A stretch of DNA of 64,000 bases, from positions 1-64,000 of the forward strand of contig NZ_BOSH01000005.1 in the NCBI RefSeq assembly GCF_018403245.1, given 5' to 3'. Below the pieces are notes generated by a model. The model made no database searches and was not told the origin of the DNA. It worked only from the letters and a program-made list of their open reading frames with translations. Below are positions 32,802 to 41,484 of the stretch, one piece after another; the stretch's first letter is position 1, and each line of letters starts with the position of its first letter. The position numbers and the translations under genes were made by a program. This DNA comes from Paenibacillus sp. J2TS4. Its GTDB lineage: Bacteria > Bacillota > Bacilli > Paenibacillales > NBRC-103111.

Positions 32802-33989
32802 TTATACTCTTTCCCTTTCTTCTATCCAGTTATACGAACAATGCTCCAGGATTTGCGACAGCACCGGAATCAGAGATTCCGCTATCCTGGTAAACCCAAG
32901 ATCATTGGGATGAACCCCGTCCACCGTGCATTCGTCGAAACGGTCTCCAAGCAGCCGGTTTCCGTCGAAGAAGAATACCCTGTCATCGCCCGCTTGATTG
33001 AGCTTGCGGACGAGATTGATCGCTATTCGTTTCCGCGCAATTCTCTCTTGCCGGGCAATGCCGTTCACCAACTCTTTCACATAAGGAATCTTGGACACGA
33101 CCAAGATGGGAACCAGCGGCTGCTTCTCCCGATAAAGACTAAGGAACGTCTCCAAGGTCCGGCCATACAGCTCTGTCGTGCAGTTGGCCTCATAATCGAC
33201 AATGAAGCAGTCCACATTGGGAATAAGCCGGATGACTTTGGCCACTTCCGCTTCCCCCTTGCCGCTGCCCGAGAACCCGAGGTTGATCACTTCCCGCTGC
33301 AATCGTCTGCCGATCTGCTGAGGATAAGCAAGACCCGGGCGGCTTGCACAGCCCCCTTGTGTGATCGAGGTTCCATAGAAGACAAGACGACCTCCTGAGC
33401 CGGGAAACTCATCCGCTTCAATGACGGCTTCCGGTGGAAGACCCACCCGAACTTCCGTCACACCTTGGTACAAAGGAAAATTAATCGACACCGTACGCAG
33501 TTGATCCGGCTTGTCTCCTTCAAACAGCATCGATTCATACTGCCGTTCTCCCGGCTTCATTCTGCTTGTTCCTATGTACCGCTCCTGACCGGGCTCCCCT
33601 ACATAAGCATCAAATCCGATCTGGCCGGTGGCGGGCATATGATTCATCGATGCCGGCCCCCGCAGTTTAACCCGAATCGCCACCCGCGGCGCATCGGTCC
33701 TAAAGCGAATTTGCCCGCCTGCGGTACAATCCGCAAGCTTATCTACAGCTTCGGGTAAAGTATGATCAGCCGTGAGCGGCAAACGACGATATACCTTTTC
33801 CTTCTCCAGCCACGGGAAACCTAACACTTTGAATGGAGCGGAAAGCGGTGAATGCCATTTCCATTCTCCTTGCAGCGGTTTAATTAATAGATTAGTATCC
33901 AGAAGCTGAAATAGCGTCTGACTTTCTACGGCCAATCTTACCACTCTCCATGTAATCCGACAAAATTCAAGGGTATCGAACCTGACCAT
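32802..33989 (-). CDS. SGNH/GDSL-family hydrolase with N-terminal beta-sandwich domain
   Basis: The product has up to 395 residues. The C-terminal half is an SGNH hydrolase: block I FYGTSITQGG with the Ser nucleophile, block II region NLGFSGSGKG, and the catalytic Asp and His in TVDGVHPNDLGF. The first 170 residues are a beta-rich domain often fused to such enzymes. No signal peptide is seen. The ATG at 33989 has a poor ribosome binding site; GTG at 33944 or TTG at 33935 after GGAGAG are possible starts. As the last gene of a binding-protein/permease operon it probably de-esterifies (for example deacetylates) the imported sugar. Confidence 0.83.
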   Translation of the reverse strand: MVRFDTLEFCRITWRVVRLAVESQTLFQLLDTNLLIKPLQGEWKWHSPLSAPFKVLGFPWLEKEKVYRRLPLTADHTLPEAVDKLADCTAGGQIRFRTDAPRVAIRVKLRGPASMNHMPATGQIGFDAYVGEPGQERYIGTSRMKPGERQYESMLFEGDKPDQLRTVSINFPLYQGVTEVRVGLPPEAVIEADEFPGSGGRLVFYGTSITQGGCASRPGLAYPQQIGRRLQREVINLGFSGSGKGEAEVAKVIRLIPNVDCFIVDYEANCTTELYGRTLETFLSLYREKQPLVPILVVSKIPYVKELVNGIARQERIARKRIAINLVRKLNQAGDDRVFFFDGNRLLGDRFDECTVDGVHPNDLGFTRIAESLIPVLSQILEHCSYNWIEERERV

Positions 33990-34040
33990 CCCTTAACTAG
34001 GACTAAGACGAAAAATCGCTATATTTCAAAAATTGATCAT

Positions 34041-34877
34041 CTAGCCTTTAACGGCCCCCATCGTCGCCCCTTCCATCAGAAGCCGCTGGAATAACATGAA
34101 TATAATAATGGACGGAACCATGGCAATCGTTACTCCGGCGAACAGCGTTACCCAATCGGCAGTATATTCCATTTGCTTGTTGGCAGAATACATCTGCACT
34201 GCAATCGGGTATTTCTTGGGATCACTTAAGTAAATAAAGGGTCCCATAAAGTTGTTGTAGTATCCAAGAAACTTAAATACGGCTACCGTGACAATCCCCG
34301 GTGTCGATAACGGGACGATGACACGCCAGAATCTCTGGAATAGCGTCGCTCCGTCCATCGTCGCACTCTCTTCCAGTTCCTTCGGCAGAGAGCTCATGAA
34401 GCCTCCAAGCAGCATCAGGTAGAACACGCTCTCTCCCAAGCTGGACAACAGGATCAACCCGGTCAAACTATTGGTCAAATCGAGCTCCCGCATAATGACG
34501 TACTGGGGGACGAGCGCATTGACGCCGGGAAGAAACAAGGACAGCATGATCAGACTCCATATAAGTTTTCTTCCCTTAAATTCCATCCGTGTCAGAGCAT
34601 AAGCATTGATGGTCGTAAAGAATAAGCTGACCACCAGACTTCCGCCCACATAATAAAGTGTATTCAGAAGCGACTGTCCGAAGCCGTATTGATTCCAGGC
34701 TTTCAAGTAGTTGCTCCACTTAAGTTCTGAAGGCAAAGCCCAAATATTCTTGAAAAATTCAGGATTGCTTTTCAGTGATTCGTAAATAACCCAAACCAGT
34801 GGAAAAAGAATCGTCAGCGCCCATAGATACAGCACAATGCGCCAGACGACATCCATCCATGTCCGTTTTTCCTTCAA
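34041..34877 (-). CDS. Carbohydrate ABC transporter permease, MalG type
   Basis: A membrane permease of 278 residues with about six hydrophobic segments, the EAA loop ELEESATMDGATLFQRFWRV then IVPLSTPG, and a short conserved tail EGATMGAVKG. The start is TTG at 34877 after GGAGGGATCA. It is 33 bases downstream of the MalF-type permease gene and precedes the SGNH hydrolase. Together with that permease and the solute-binding lipoprotein it forms a CUT1-type sugar importer. Confidence 0.9.
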   Translation of the reverse strand: MKEKRTWMDVVWRIVLYLWALTILFPLVWVIYESLKSNPEFFKNIWALPSELKWSNYLKAWNQYGFGQSLLNTLYYVGGSLVVSLFFTTINAYALTRMEFKGRKLIWSLIMLSLFLPGVNALVPQYVIMRELDLTNSLTGLILLSSLGESVFYLMLLGGFMSSLPKELEESATMDGATLFQRFWRVIVPLSTPGIVTVAVFKFLGYYNNFMGPFIYLSDPKKYPIAVQMYSANKQMEYTADWVTLFAGVTIAMVPSIIIFMLFQRLLMEGATMGAVKG

Positions 34878-34910
34878 AATGATCCCTCCGAACCTTCAAA
34901 TGAATAGGGT

Positions 34911-35858
34911 CTAGTATTCATACCCTCTATTCGGGAAAAATTTATCCATAACCAGCTTGGCAGTAACTAATATGACGAAAAGAATCATCCCTACAGCAGA
35001 TGCATAGCCGAAGTTCCTGTATTCTTCTCCGAAGGCCAAATTAAACATATAGAGCCCGATGACATCTGTCGCCCCGTAAGGACCTCCATTGGTCATGATC
35101 AGAATGATCTCGAAGCCCTTCATCGTTCCGACGACCAGGAACAGCGCAGCCACACGGATGATGGGAGACACAAGCGGAATGGTGATGCGAAGCAGGCGGG
35201 TCATATGTCCAGCTCCTTCGAGGATCGCCGCTTCGTACAGAGACTTCGGAATCGCGAGCATCGCATTGGCAAAGATGATGACATACAGGCCTACCCCGCC
35301 CCAGACCCATGCCGGGATAATGGCTGCAAGCGCCGTTTTTTCGCTGCCAAGCCAATAATAGTTGCCCATATCCATTCCGATCAGTTTAAGAATCGCATTC
35401 AACAGACCGTAGGTTCCATCGTAGACGAACGCAAACAAGAGCGCGACCACGACCGTGGACAATACATTGGGGAAGAAAAACAGGACCTTCAGAAAGCCGT
35501 TCTCGCGATAGCTCTTATGGGTAATCAAGTAAGCTAGCAGCAAAGAGATAAGAACGACGAAGAAGGGGACCGTCACCATAAAAATGAGATTGTGGGTCAA
35601 GGCGCGCCACACATATTTATCCTGAAGGGCGGTAACGAAATTCGACAGCCCGACAAACTTGGAATCCGTGAGTCCGTCCCAATCCAGCATAGAATAATAA
35701 ACGGACAAAATATTCGGGAATAAGGTAAACAGCAAATATCCCCCGAACGGCGGAATAATGGCCAGTGCCAGAAAAATATATTTTTGCGTACTCGCGCTAT
35801 CCAGCCTCACCCTTTTTCTTGAGGACTGTGGTGTCTTCACCACGGTTGATTCAGACAT
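34911..35858 (-). CDS. Sugar ABC transporter permease, MalF type
   Basis: A membrane permease of 315 residues: a cytoplasmic N terminus, then six hydrophobic segments, with the EAA loop LYEAAILEGAGHMTRLLRIT and IPLVSP. TAGGAG precedes the ATG. It lies 66 bases after the binding-protein gene in the same direction and forms the channel with the MalG-type protein. The ATPase is not encoded here, so a shared MsmX-like ATPase is probable. Confidence 0.9.
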   Translation of the reverse strand: MSESTVVKTPQSSRKRVRLDSASTQKYIFLALAIIPPFGGYLLFTLFPNILSVYYSMLDWDGLTDSKFVGLSNFVTALQDKYVWRALTHNLIFMVTVPFFVVLISLLLAYLITHKSYRENGFLKVLFFFPNVLSTVVVALLFAFVYDGTYGLLNAILKLIGMDMGNYYWLGSEKTALAAIIPAWVWGGVGLYVIIFANAMLAIPKSLYEAAILEGAGHMTRLLRITIPLVSPIIRVAALFLVVGTMKGFEIILIMTNGGPYGATDVIGLYMFNLAFGEEYRNFGYASAVGMILFVILVTAKLVMDKFFPNRGYEY

Positions 35859-35924
35859 GAGAAGTTCAACTCCTATTATAAAAAATGGAGAGCAGAGAGG
35901 CCTTCCTCCCCGCTCATGGCAGCG

Positions 35925-37388
35925 TTATTTTTTCTCTGCCTCCACCGCTTTCTCCAGTAATTTCTCCGCTTCTTCCAGAATGGGCCTCGGATCCTGCAAG
36001 CCCAAAGCAAATTTCACGATATTTTCATCCAGTAACTTCTCCGCCTGCGCCAGGTTCGGATTCGAGATACTGATCGATCTGCTGGCTTTATACGTATGGG
36101 CTTCATTCTCCGTAATATACTCCAGAACGGCTTTAGTCGAACTCATAAGTTTGGCTGTTCGTGATGGATCCTCGATCAAATCCTTGCGCATAGGCAGTGC
36201 ACCTACATTTTCTGCGGCATCTTGCTGGTTATCAAGGGTAAGCTGCCAGACGATGAATTCCTTAGCCCACTTTTTATTCAAATCCGGTTTAGCCGCCCAG
36301 ATGTAGTTGAAGCCTGTAGTGCCGCTTCGAATCCAAAGTTTTTGCTCTTCGCTATCTCGGAACGGAACGGCCATGTAACCCCATTCGAAATCCGCGGGCG
36401 TCGCTTCCTTCATTTCGTTCTCAACGTGGGTTCCGGTTGATACCATCGCCGCCTGGCCTTGAAGCACTTGCATTTGCGATTGGGTATGAGTTAAAGCCGG
36501 CAGTCCTTCGGCAAAATACCCTTGCTGACCCAACTCATAAATACGAGTCCAAGTCTCAACCGTTTCCGGAGCGGTATATTGCGGCAGCGTATAAGTCTTG
36601 TAGTTCTCGATGAATTCCTCCGCATGGCCATTAATATCGGCCAGTTCAAAATTTTTGGCTGTTCCGAAAGCCCAGTTATGGTAGCTTGGATAAATGCCTG
36701 GGAATGTGATCGGAATAATACCGTCTGCCTTAATATCCGCTAACAGTTGCTTGAACTCCTCCCATGTTTTCGGATTTTGATTCCAGCCATGCTTTTCGAA
36801 CAGTTTCTTATCAAAGAATAACCCGCCGAAGCTGGTGTAGACTGCGAATTCATACCTCTTCCCTTGAATCAACGGTGTGGATTCATACATTCCAGGCATA
36901 CTCAGATCTTTCACCGTTTTATCAGGCACATCCGGAAGCTTATAATCCCAAATATCATCCATGGGCTCCAGCTTGCCTGCTTCAGCCAGCGATACAACTC
37001 CGCCGGCAGGAGCGGTATTGAACAAATCGAACATGTCATTATCGTTGCCTGCTGAAATTTTAGTGGAGAGAATCGTTTTCATATCCGACGATGCCGTAAC
37101 GTCAAACTTGACATTCGGGTATTTCTTCGTGAAGGAGTCCACCATTTTATCAAACCCTTCACGCCCGTAACCTCCTACTTGCTGACCGACTTTAAGCGTA
37201 ACCTCCACATTTTTCGGTAATCCGTTGTCATAGACCTCGACTTCTGCATTCGGCGGCGGACTGCTTGATTCAGGTGAAGCAGTAGGCTCTGCATTTCCCC
37301 CATTGCCCCCGCAAGCGGCAAGCATAGTGACCGACAGAACGGCGGCGGCTCCAGTAGTCATCCATCTTTTTATTGTAGTGTTGAACAA
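35925..37388 (-). CDS. Solute-binding lipoprotein of a CUT1 sugar ABC transporter (family 1)
   Basis: A secreted, lipid-anchored protein of 487 residues. The lipobox MLAAC places the Cys at residue 26, followed by a Gly/Asn- and Ser/Pro-rich linker. The rest matches family 1 sugar-binding proteins (VTLKVGQQVGGYGREG, FDLFNTAPAGG, GIIPITFPG, GQAAMVSTGT). The start is TTG at 37388 after GGGGGAA. It is the first gene of the operon continuing with two permeases and the SGNH hydrolase. The ROK regulator is divergent, and a palindrome and a cre-like site lie in the shared gap. The sugar is unknown, but an acylated (hemi)cellulose or xylan oligomer would fit the hydrolase. Confidence 0.9.
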   Translation of the reverse strand: MFNTTIKRWMTTGAAAVLSVTMLAACGGNGGNAEPTASPESSSPPPNAEVEVYDNGLPKNVEVTLKVGQQVGGYGREGFDKMVDSFTKKYPNVKFDVTASSDMKTILSTKISAGNDNDMFDLFNTAPAGGVVSLAEAGKLEPMDDIWDYKLPDVPDKTVKDLSMPGMYESTPLIQGKRYEFAVYTSFGGLFFDKKLFEKHGWNQNPKTWEEFKQLLADIKADGIIPITFPGIYPSYHNWAFGTAKNFELADINGHAEEFIENYKTYTLPQYTAPETVETWTRIYELGQQGYFAEGLPALTHTQSQMQVLQGQAAMVSTGTHVENEMKEATPADFEWGYMAVPFRDSEEQKLWIRSGTTGFNYIWAAKPDLNKKWAKEFIVWQLTLDNQQDAAENVGALPMRKDLIEDPSRTAKLMSSTKAVLEYITENEAHTYKASRSISISNPNLAQAEKLLDENIVKFALGLQDPRPILEEAEKLLEKAVEAEKK

Positions 37389-37422
37389 TTTAAATCTTCC
37401 CCCTTCTTTAATAAATATAATT

Positions 37423-37434
37423 GATTAATTAATC
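37423..37434. promoter_or_regulatory. Palindrome GATTAATTAATC, candidate operator for the ROK regulator
   Basis: A perfect 12-base palindrome 35 bases upstream of the binding-protein start. Related TTAATTA-rich sequences recur at about 37645-37675 in the same divergent gap. ROK/XylR-type repressors bind AT-rich palindromes close to the promoters of adjacent transport operons; assignment is by position only. Confidence 0.35.
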
Positions 37435-37537
37435 CTAGTTTACTTACCTTTTGTTACGGCAATATCAATTCGGGATTTACTTTTTGTAAATCTTTATATG
37501 TATGTCCCTTCCGGATTCTCACCTCCTAAAAAGAGTA

Positions 37538-37553
37538 TTGTAATCGTTTACAA
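37538..37553. promoter_or_regulatory. Candidate CcpA (cre) site TTGTAATCGTTTACAA
   Basis: An exact inverted repeat, TTGTAA and TTACAA around TCGT. The core TGTAATCGTTTACA fits the cre consensus with one mismatch. It lies 150 bases upstream of the sugar-transport operon in the gap shared with the ROK gene. The rest of the 600-base gap is AT-rich, with no gene seen. Confidence 0.5.
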
Positions 37554-37988
37554 TAAAGCATTGATTTTAGACTTTGCGACGATCAAACGTTATGAGAAAT
37601 AACAGCCACTGCAAAATATAATTCTGACTCTCATAAGATTATTAATTCTTTAGTTAATCAAATATTTTTATTAATTAGCCGTTAAACGGATTCGATCCTT
37701 CGGTATCTTCAAGCGCAAACCTAGTACTTCTTATCCTTACACTCCATGCTCAACTGAAGAAATGGATAGTATTTCAACCAATTAAGATATGCTTACGCTG
37801 TCAGATTGAAATAACGGGACCTACATAAATAATAATATCGTTCTTTTTTCATTTGTCAATCAATTTTACTAATATAACTTTTATTCCTCCCGCTTTAATG
37901 CTAAACTATAGCAAGAATCTTCCGCTAATTCATTAAACATTGAACGATTTATTGAAATAAATGGGGAGTCTGGAAGGGGAAATACGGC

Positions 37989-39164
37989 ATGAGCAGCTCA
38001 GAAAGAAAAACAAGCCATATGCTTTTGAAATCAATAAATCAACAGAAAGTACTCTATCTTATTTACTCTGAGGGACCGATATCGCGTGTGGAATTAGCTG
38101 AAAAAACAGGATTGAGCCGACAAACGGTAACGAATATCGTCAATCGTTTATTGAAGGATAAAGTCATTACGGTTGGCGAGCATATGGCTTTGGAATCCGG
38201 AAGCGGCAGAAAAAGAATCGCGCTTCATGTCAACAGCAGCAGACTGTATGCCATCGGTATAGAGCTGGCTGGTAAATATATCCGCGGCTGCATCTATAAT
38301 TTACGTCAGGAACGCATAGCCTCTGCTGAACGTACCATCGATAAATATGGGTCTATCGAGGTTCTTCTACGTCTGCTGCACGAAGTCATTGACGAGCTCC
38401 TTCCTCAAGTTCCAGACCTGGCCAAGATTAAAGGCATTGGCATCAGCATGCAGGGTCTGGTAGATTCGCAGCATGGCATCATCCTGCGCACTCCCGGGAT
38501 AGGTGTTCATCGATTGCCGCTTAAGCAATTGCTGGAGGATAAGTACCACATCCCGGTCTATATCGAAAATGACGTTAATTTATTATCCGTCAATGAGAAT
38601 ATGAATGGGTGTCTGAAGGATTCCAAAGACAATATTACATTGAAATTCGATTACGGCACTGGCGGGGCTGTCGTTTCCGAGAAACGCCTCATCCCTGGCT
38701 CGAGCTTTGTTGCAGGTGAATTTGGCCATTACAAAGGATTCTCAGAGCCTGATGCCTATCCTTGTCACTGTGGAAGAAACGGCTGTCTTACTACTTTGGC
38801 GTCTATTAGCGGTCTAAGCGTATCCATTAAATGTACACTAGAGGAATTCGCGGAAGGTTTGCGTAACGGAGACCCCAAGCTAATTCGCTTATATGGACTA
38901 ATTATAGAAGGGATTGCGGTAGCTATTGCCAATATTATTACCTTCATCAATCCCGATAGTGTACTGCTTTCAGGCAGAGTGCTGTGCACCATAAGCCCCG
39001 ATATGGTCCCCGAGATCAGATCAAGAGTATTGAAAGAACTGCCTGTTACTGTCAACAATGTCCGGATCATGCATCTGGAGGACAAGCCGGATGAAACCAA
39101 GCTGGCGGCCGGCCTTGTTATTAAGCGGGCTTTTGAAATCCCGTTGGATACCCTGTCCTTGTAG
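37989..39164 (+). CDS. ROK-family transcriptional regulator (NagC/XylR type)
   Basis: The product of 391 residues has an N-terminal winged helix-turn-helix (SRVELAEKTGLSRQTVTNIV) and a C-terminal ROK sugar-sensing domain. The ROK zinc motif is present as CHCGRNGCL, preceded by GEFGHYKG. The sugar-kinase phosphate motif is altered (KFDYGTGGAVV) as in regulators. AAGGGG precedes the ATG. It is divergent from the solute-binding protein/permease/SGNH-hydrolase operon and is the likely repressor of it, relieved by the imported sugar. A terminator follows directly. Confidence 0.9.
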   Translation: MSSSERKTSHMLLKSINQQKVLYLIYSEGPISRVELAEKTGLSRQTVTNIVNRLLKDKVITVGEHMALESGSGRKRIALHVNSSRLYAIGIELAGKYIRGCIYNLRQERIASAERTIDKYGSIEVLLRLLHEVIDELLPQVPDLAKIKGIGISMQGLVDSQHGIILRTPGIGVHRLPLKQLLEDKYHIPVYIENDVNLLSVNENMNGCLKDSKDNITLKFDYGTGGAVVSEKRLIPGSSFVAGEFGHYKGFSEPDAYPCHCGRNGCLTTLASISGLSVSIKCTLEEFAEGLRNGDPKLIRLYGLIIEGIAVAIANIITFINPDSVLLSGRVLCTISPDMVPEIRSRVLKELPVTVNNVRIMHLEDKPDETKLAAGLVIKRAFEIPLDTLSL

Positions 39165-39194
39165 ATATCCTTTTGAACCATAGCTGCATTCACA

Positions 39195-39236
39195 GGAAAA
39201 AGCCTCCGTAAGGCCATGCCTTCAGAGGCTTTTCTT
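39195..39236. terminator. Bidirectional terminator between the ROK and arylamine acetyltransferase genes
   Basis: AAAAGCCTC pairs with GAGGCTTTT, with a second inner stem AAGGC/GCCTT. AAAAA precedes and TTTTCTT follows, so it can work on both strands. It lies between two convergent genes. Confidence 0.8.
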
Positions 39237-39271
39237 AAAACCACCCTGGAAGCATGTGGCCACTATAGAAA

Positions 39272-40060
39272 TTAAATAATAATATTGAAATAAGTTCGTA
39301 AAGCCTCTTTGTATTCTTCCTCCGTTTCCGGGATAAAGCTGCGGACACCTTCGGATGTGAATAAGCGGAACTCTTTGCCAGCCACAGTATTTCGTCCTTC
39401 ACGGGTTCGCATAGCAACCATGGCATTTTGGGTAAATATCGATTCCGGCGCATTCTCACACCAATAGGTAGCCATAATAAAATCTTTGGCCAGCTGCGGC
39501 TCCTCGGTGAAGGAATATAGGCGGCTCCATTCGCCATGCTTAAGCTCGCATAACATCCAGCCGTATTCCGGATCCCGCTCCAGGCGGTAGCATTCATCCC
39601 CTTGCGGGTGCTCCAGCCCTTCCACCATCTGAATCGGCCGTCTGGGAACGATTCCCCCTACCCCTACGTCACACAGATAATAAGCATCCTCTGCTTTGAC
39701 TTTTAATACGTGATGGCGCCTCTTCGGCGGCGGGTTCGGCTCATCACGCCAGAAGCGAGACATCAAATCGGTGACAGGATACGCTAGCTCGCGCAGCAGC
39801 CAACCAAAGAGGGCATTCAGCTCAAAGCAGTAACCGCCACGCCGGCGGTTGACGATCTTCTCGATCAGCTCGGGAATTTCCAGGGAAAGCGGGATTCTTT
39901 GCAAAATATCCAGATTCTCATAAGGTACAGTATGCAGATGACATTCCTGCAATTCCGCGAGCGCTGCGGCACTGCCATCCAACGGACCGCTGTAGCCTAT
40001 TCGCTCCAAATAGGCTTGCACTTCCGGTTTCAAATTATCTCGGCTATCATTCAATCCCAT
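39272..40060 (-). CDS. nat: Arylamine N-acetyltransferase
   Basis: A cytoplasmic enzyme of 262 residues that transfers acetyl from acetyl-CoA to arylamines or related compounds. The Cys-His-Asp triad is visible: RRGGYCFELN (Cys), RHHVLKV (His) and YLCDVGVGG (Asp). The N-terminal HLHTVPYENLDI is also typical. The ATG at 40060 follows AAGGAG; the frame opens further upstream at 40123 without a better site. It is monocistronic, convergent with the ROK gene. Confidence 0.92.
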   Translation of the reverse strand: MGLNDSRDNLKPEVQAYLERIGYSGPLDGSAAALAELQECHLHTVPYENLDILQRIPLSLEIPELIEKIVNRRRGGYCFELNALFGWLLRELAYPVTDLMSRFWRDEPNPPPKRRHHVLKVKAEDAYYLCDVGVGGIVPRRPIQMVEGLEHPQGDECYRLERDPEYGWMLCELKHGEWSRLYSFTEEPQLAKDFIMATYWCENAPESIFTQNAMVAMRTREGRNTVAGKEFRLFTSEGVRSFIPETEEEYKEALRTYFNIII

Positions 40061-40315
40061 CGACTCCTTACCTTTATTAAGAATACGCCGCTCCATGGTC
40101 ATCACCATCTTAAATCTTAACAACTTCCTCTTCTTCTAACAAGCCTGCGCTTCCGCTCTTATTATTCTTTTAATTGTGCTCTGTGCATCGGCCTGCAGAC
40201 CGATTTCTTCTTCAATATCAATGTACATTTGTACAAGAGCCGCTTCAGCTTTCATCCATTTGATGGGGACGCGCTATGGGGCAGCAGCAATAATACCCCG
40301 AGAGCAATAATAATC

Positions 40316-40371
40316 GTGAACTACTCACCACTTAACCTAGCTTTACGGCTCTAACGGTTTGAAGTGGGAGC
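40316..40371 (-). other. IS200/IS605-type right-end-like hairpin without transposase or tnpB
   Basis: On the minus strand a hairpin formed by CTCCCACTT/AAGTGGTGAG, extended by AACC/GGTT, is followed by TAGTTCAC. A GTGGTGAGTAGTTCAC-type 3' border is what I recall for IS605/IS1341-type elements of Bacillota, where it also forms the end of the TnpB guide (omega) RNA. No tnpA or tnpB frame is near. The 1.4-kb gap from 40061 to 41484 has no gene I can support. Confidence 0.4.
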
Positions 40372-40913
40372 TTCTAGAGTTCTTTCAAACCTATTTAAGA
40401 AGGTTGATTACTTACGCAATCCTTATTCTTACAGGGTGTCCACTTCGCACCGACAAATACAGCAGCAACGACCGGCATGATTAGGTTCGCTGTCAATTCG
40501 CAATCTCCCCGAATAAACTTGCCCGACTTGTAGCCAGATTAGAACATCCGCCGAATAGCGCAAATCTCTCCATCCTGTCCACCCTCCTTTGGTTGACTCT
40601 ATGGAATCGTTTAACTCGAATGATCACCCTAATATTATCACACCTAAAAACTTGATTATATATCGATTCAAAGGCGTTTATCGCTGATTTTAAGGAAGAT
40701 AAACCCCGACAAACAAGGTGTTCCACGCGAAAAATAATAGACCTCTAACCCCTATTTAAAACCATTTGACAGCGCCTCATTCTTTTTTTGGAAATCCCCT
40801 CATTTCATGTCCGATCCCTATCCAATTGCGTAAATATACGTTTGGAAAACTTATATTTGTAATCATTCCCCCTGGACTCATCGCCGGCATAATTGTAGGT
40901 GCATCGCTGAACA

Positions 40914-41090
40914 ACTGCAATAATACATTACTTCGGACCGTAATGGGCCGTTTTTTAATCATCGACTGCAATAATACAGTCCATTTCTTCAATCCAGTCC
41001 TTATTGGGGGCTCCACATACGAATCCACTGCATTTTTGCAGCAGATCTCTCGAAATAAGGTCAAAAGCTGCCCTTCGACTGCACTTTCGC
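40914..41090. repeat. Intergenic repeats with TGCAATAATACAGT / TGCATTTTTGCA cores
   Basis: Near-palindromic cores occur at about 40914 (CTGCAATAATACATTA), 40972 (CTGCAATAATACAGTC), 41030 (CTGCATTTTTGCAGC) and 41080 (CTGCACTTTCGCATT), spaced 50-60 bases. The arrangement resembles the arrays at 13056, 18350 and 51319. Confidence 0.55.
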
Positions 41091-41231
41091 ATTCCTTTTG
41101 CCATTTGGCCATTTGGCAAGTGAGGAATTTTAGAAAGACGGGAATACACTAGAAACCGCAAAAGCTACCGGTACGATGGATCTGGCGCAGCAAAAGCAGT
41201 TAAAAGACTTACAAATTCTGACGTGCAAAGT

Positions 41232-41260
41232 AAAAAAAACGCCGTCCATTTACGACGGCG
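41232..41260 (-). terminator. Rho-independent terminator
   Basis: On the minus strand CGCCGTC and GACGGCG pair around GTAAATG and TTTTTTTT follows. It is the first strong terminator downstream of the stalk-domain gene that ends at 41485. Confidence 0.85.
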
Positions 41261-41280
41261 GCATACGGCTTCCCATATAA

Positions 41281-41376
41281 GTGAACTCGTTCAGCTTAGC
41301 TGAATATCGAATAATCAGATGGAGACTCTACTCCACCTGATTTTGAGCCCACCTATAGAGGTGGGGGGGCTTAACC
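41281..41376 (-). other. Three consecutive hairpins ending GAGTTCAC, second IS605-end/omega-RNA-like sequence
   Basis: On the minus strand: AAGCCCCCCCACCT/AGGTGGGCT, then CAGGTGGAG/CTCCATCTG, then TTCAGC/GCTGAA, and then GAGTTCAC at 41281. The first hairpin resembles the conserved 3' hairpin behind tnpB genes, and the terminal TTCAC resembles the right cleavage border. No coding part of an element is present. Confidence 0.35.
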
Positions 41377-41484
41377 CGATAATACAAAAATCGGGATAAA
41401 TAGGCCAGACTATTTCTAGACTATTTCCGCTAGTTCCGGACTTTCCAGCCTCTTTACGTTACTTCCAGCGCATTTCATTACTTA

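Noticed and set aside
40139..40258. 39-codon minus-strand frame starting MKAEAALVQMYID
   Set aside because: It has no clear ribosome binding site or recognisable family and is short; it could be a fragment, but I cannot support it.
40777..41112. 111-codon minus-strand frame between 40.7 and 41.1 kb
   Set aside because: It consists largely of the intergenic TGCA-core repeats, and the product has no domain or signal. I treat it as non-coding.
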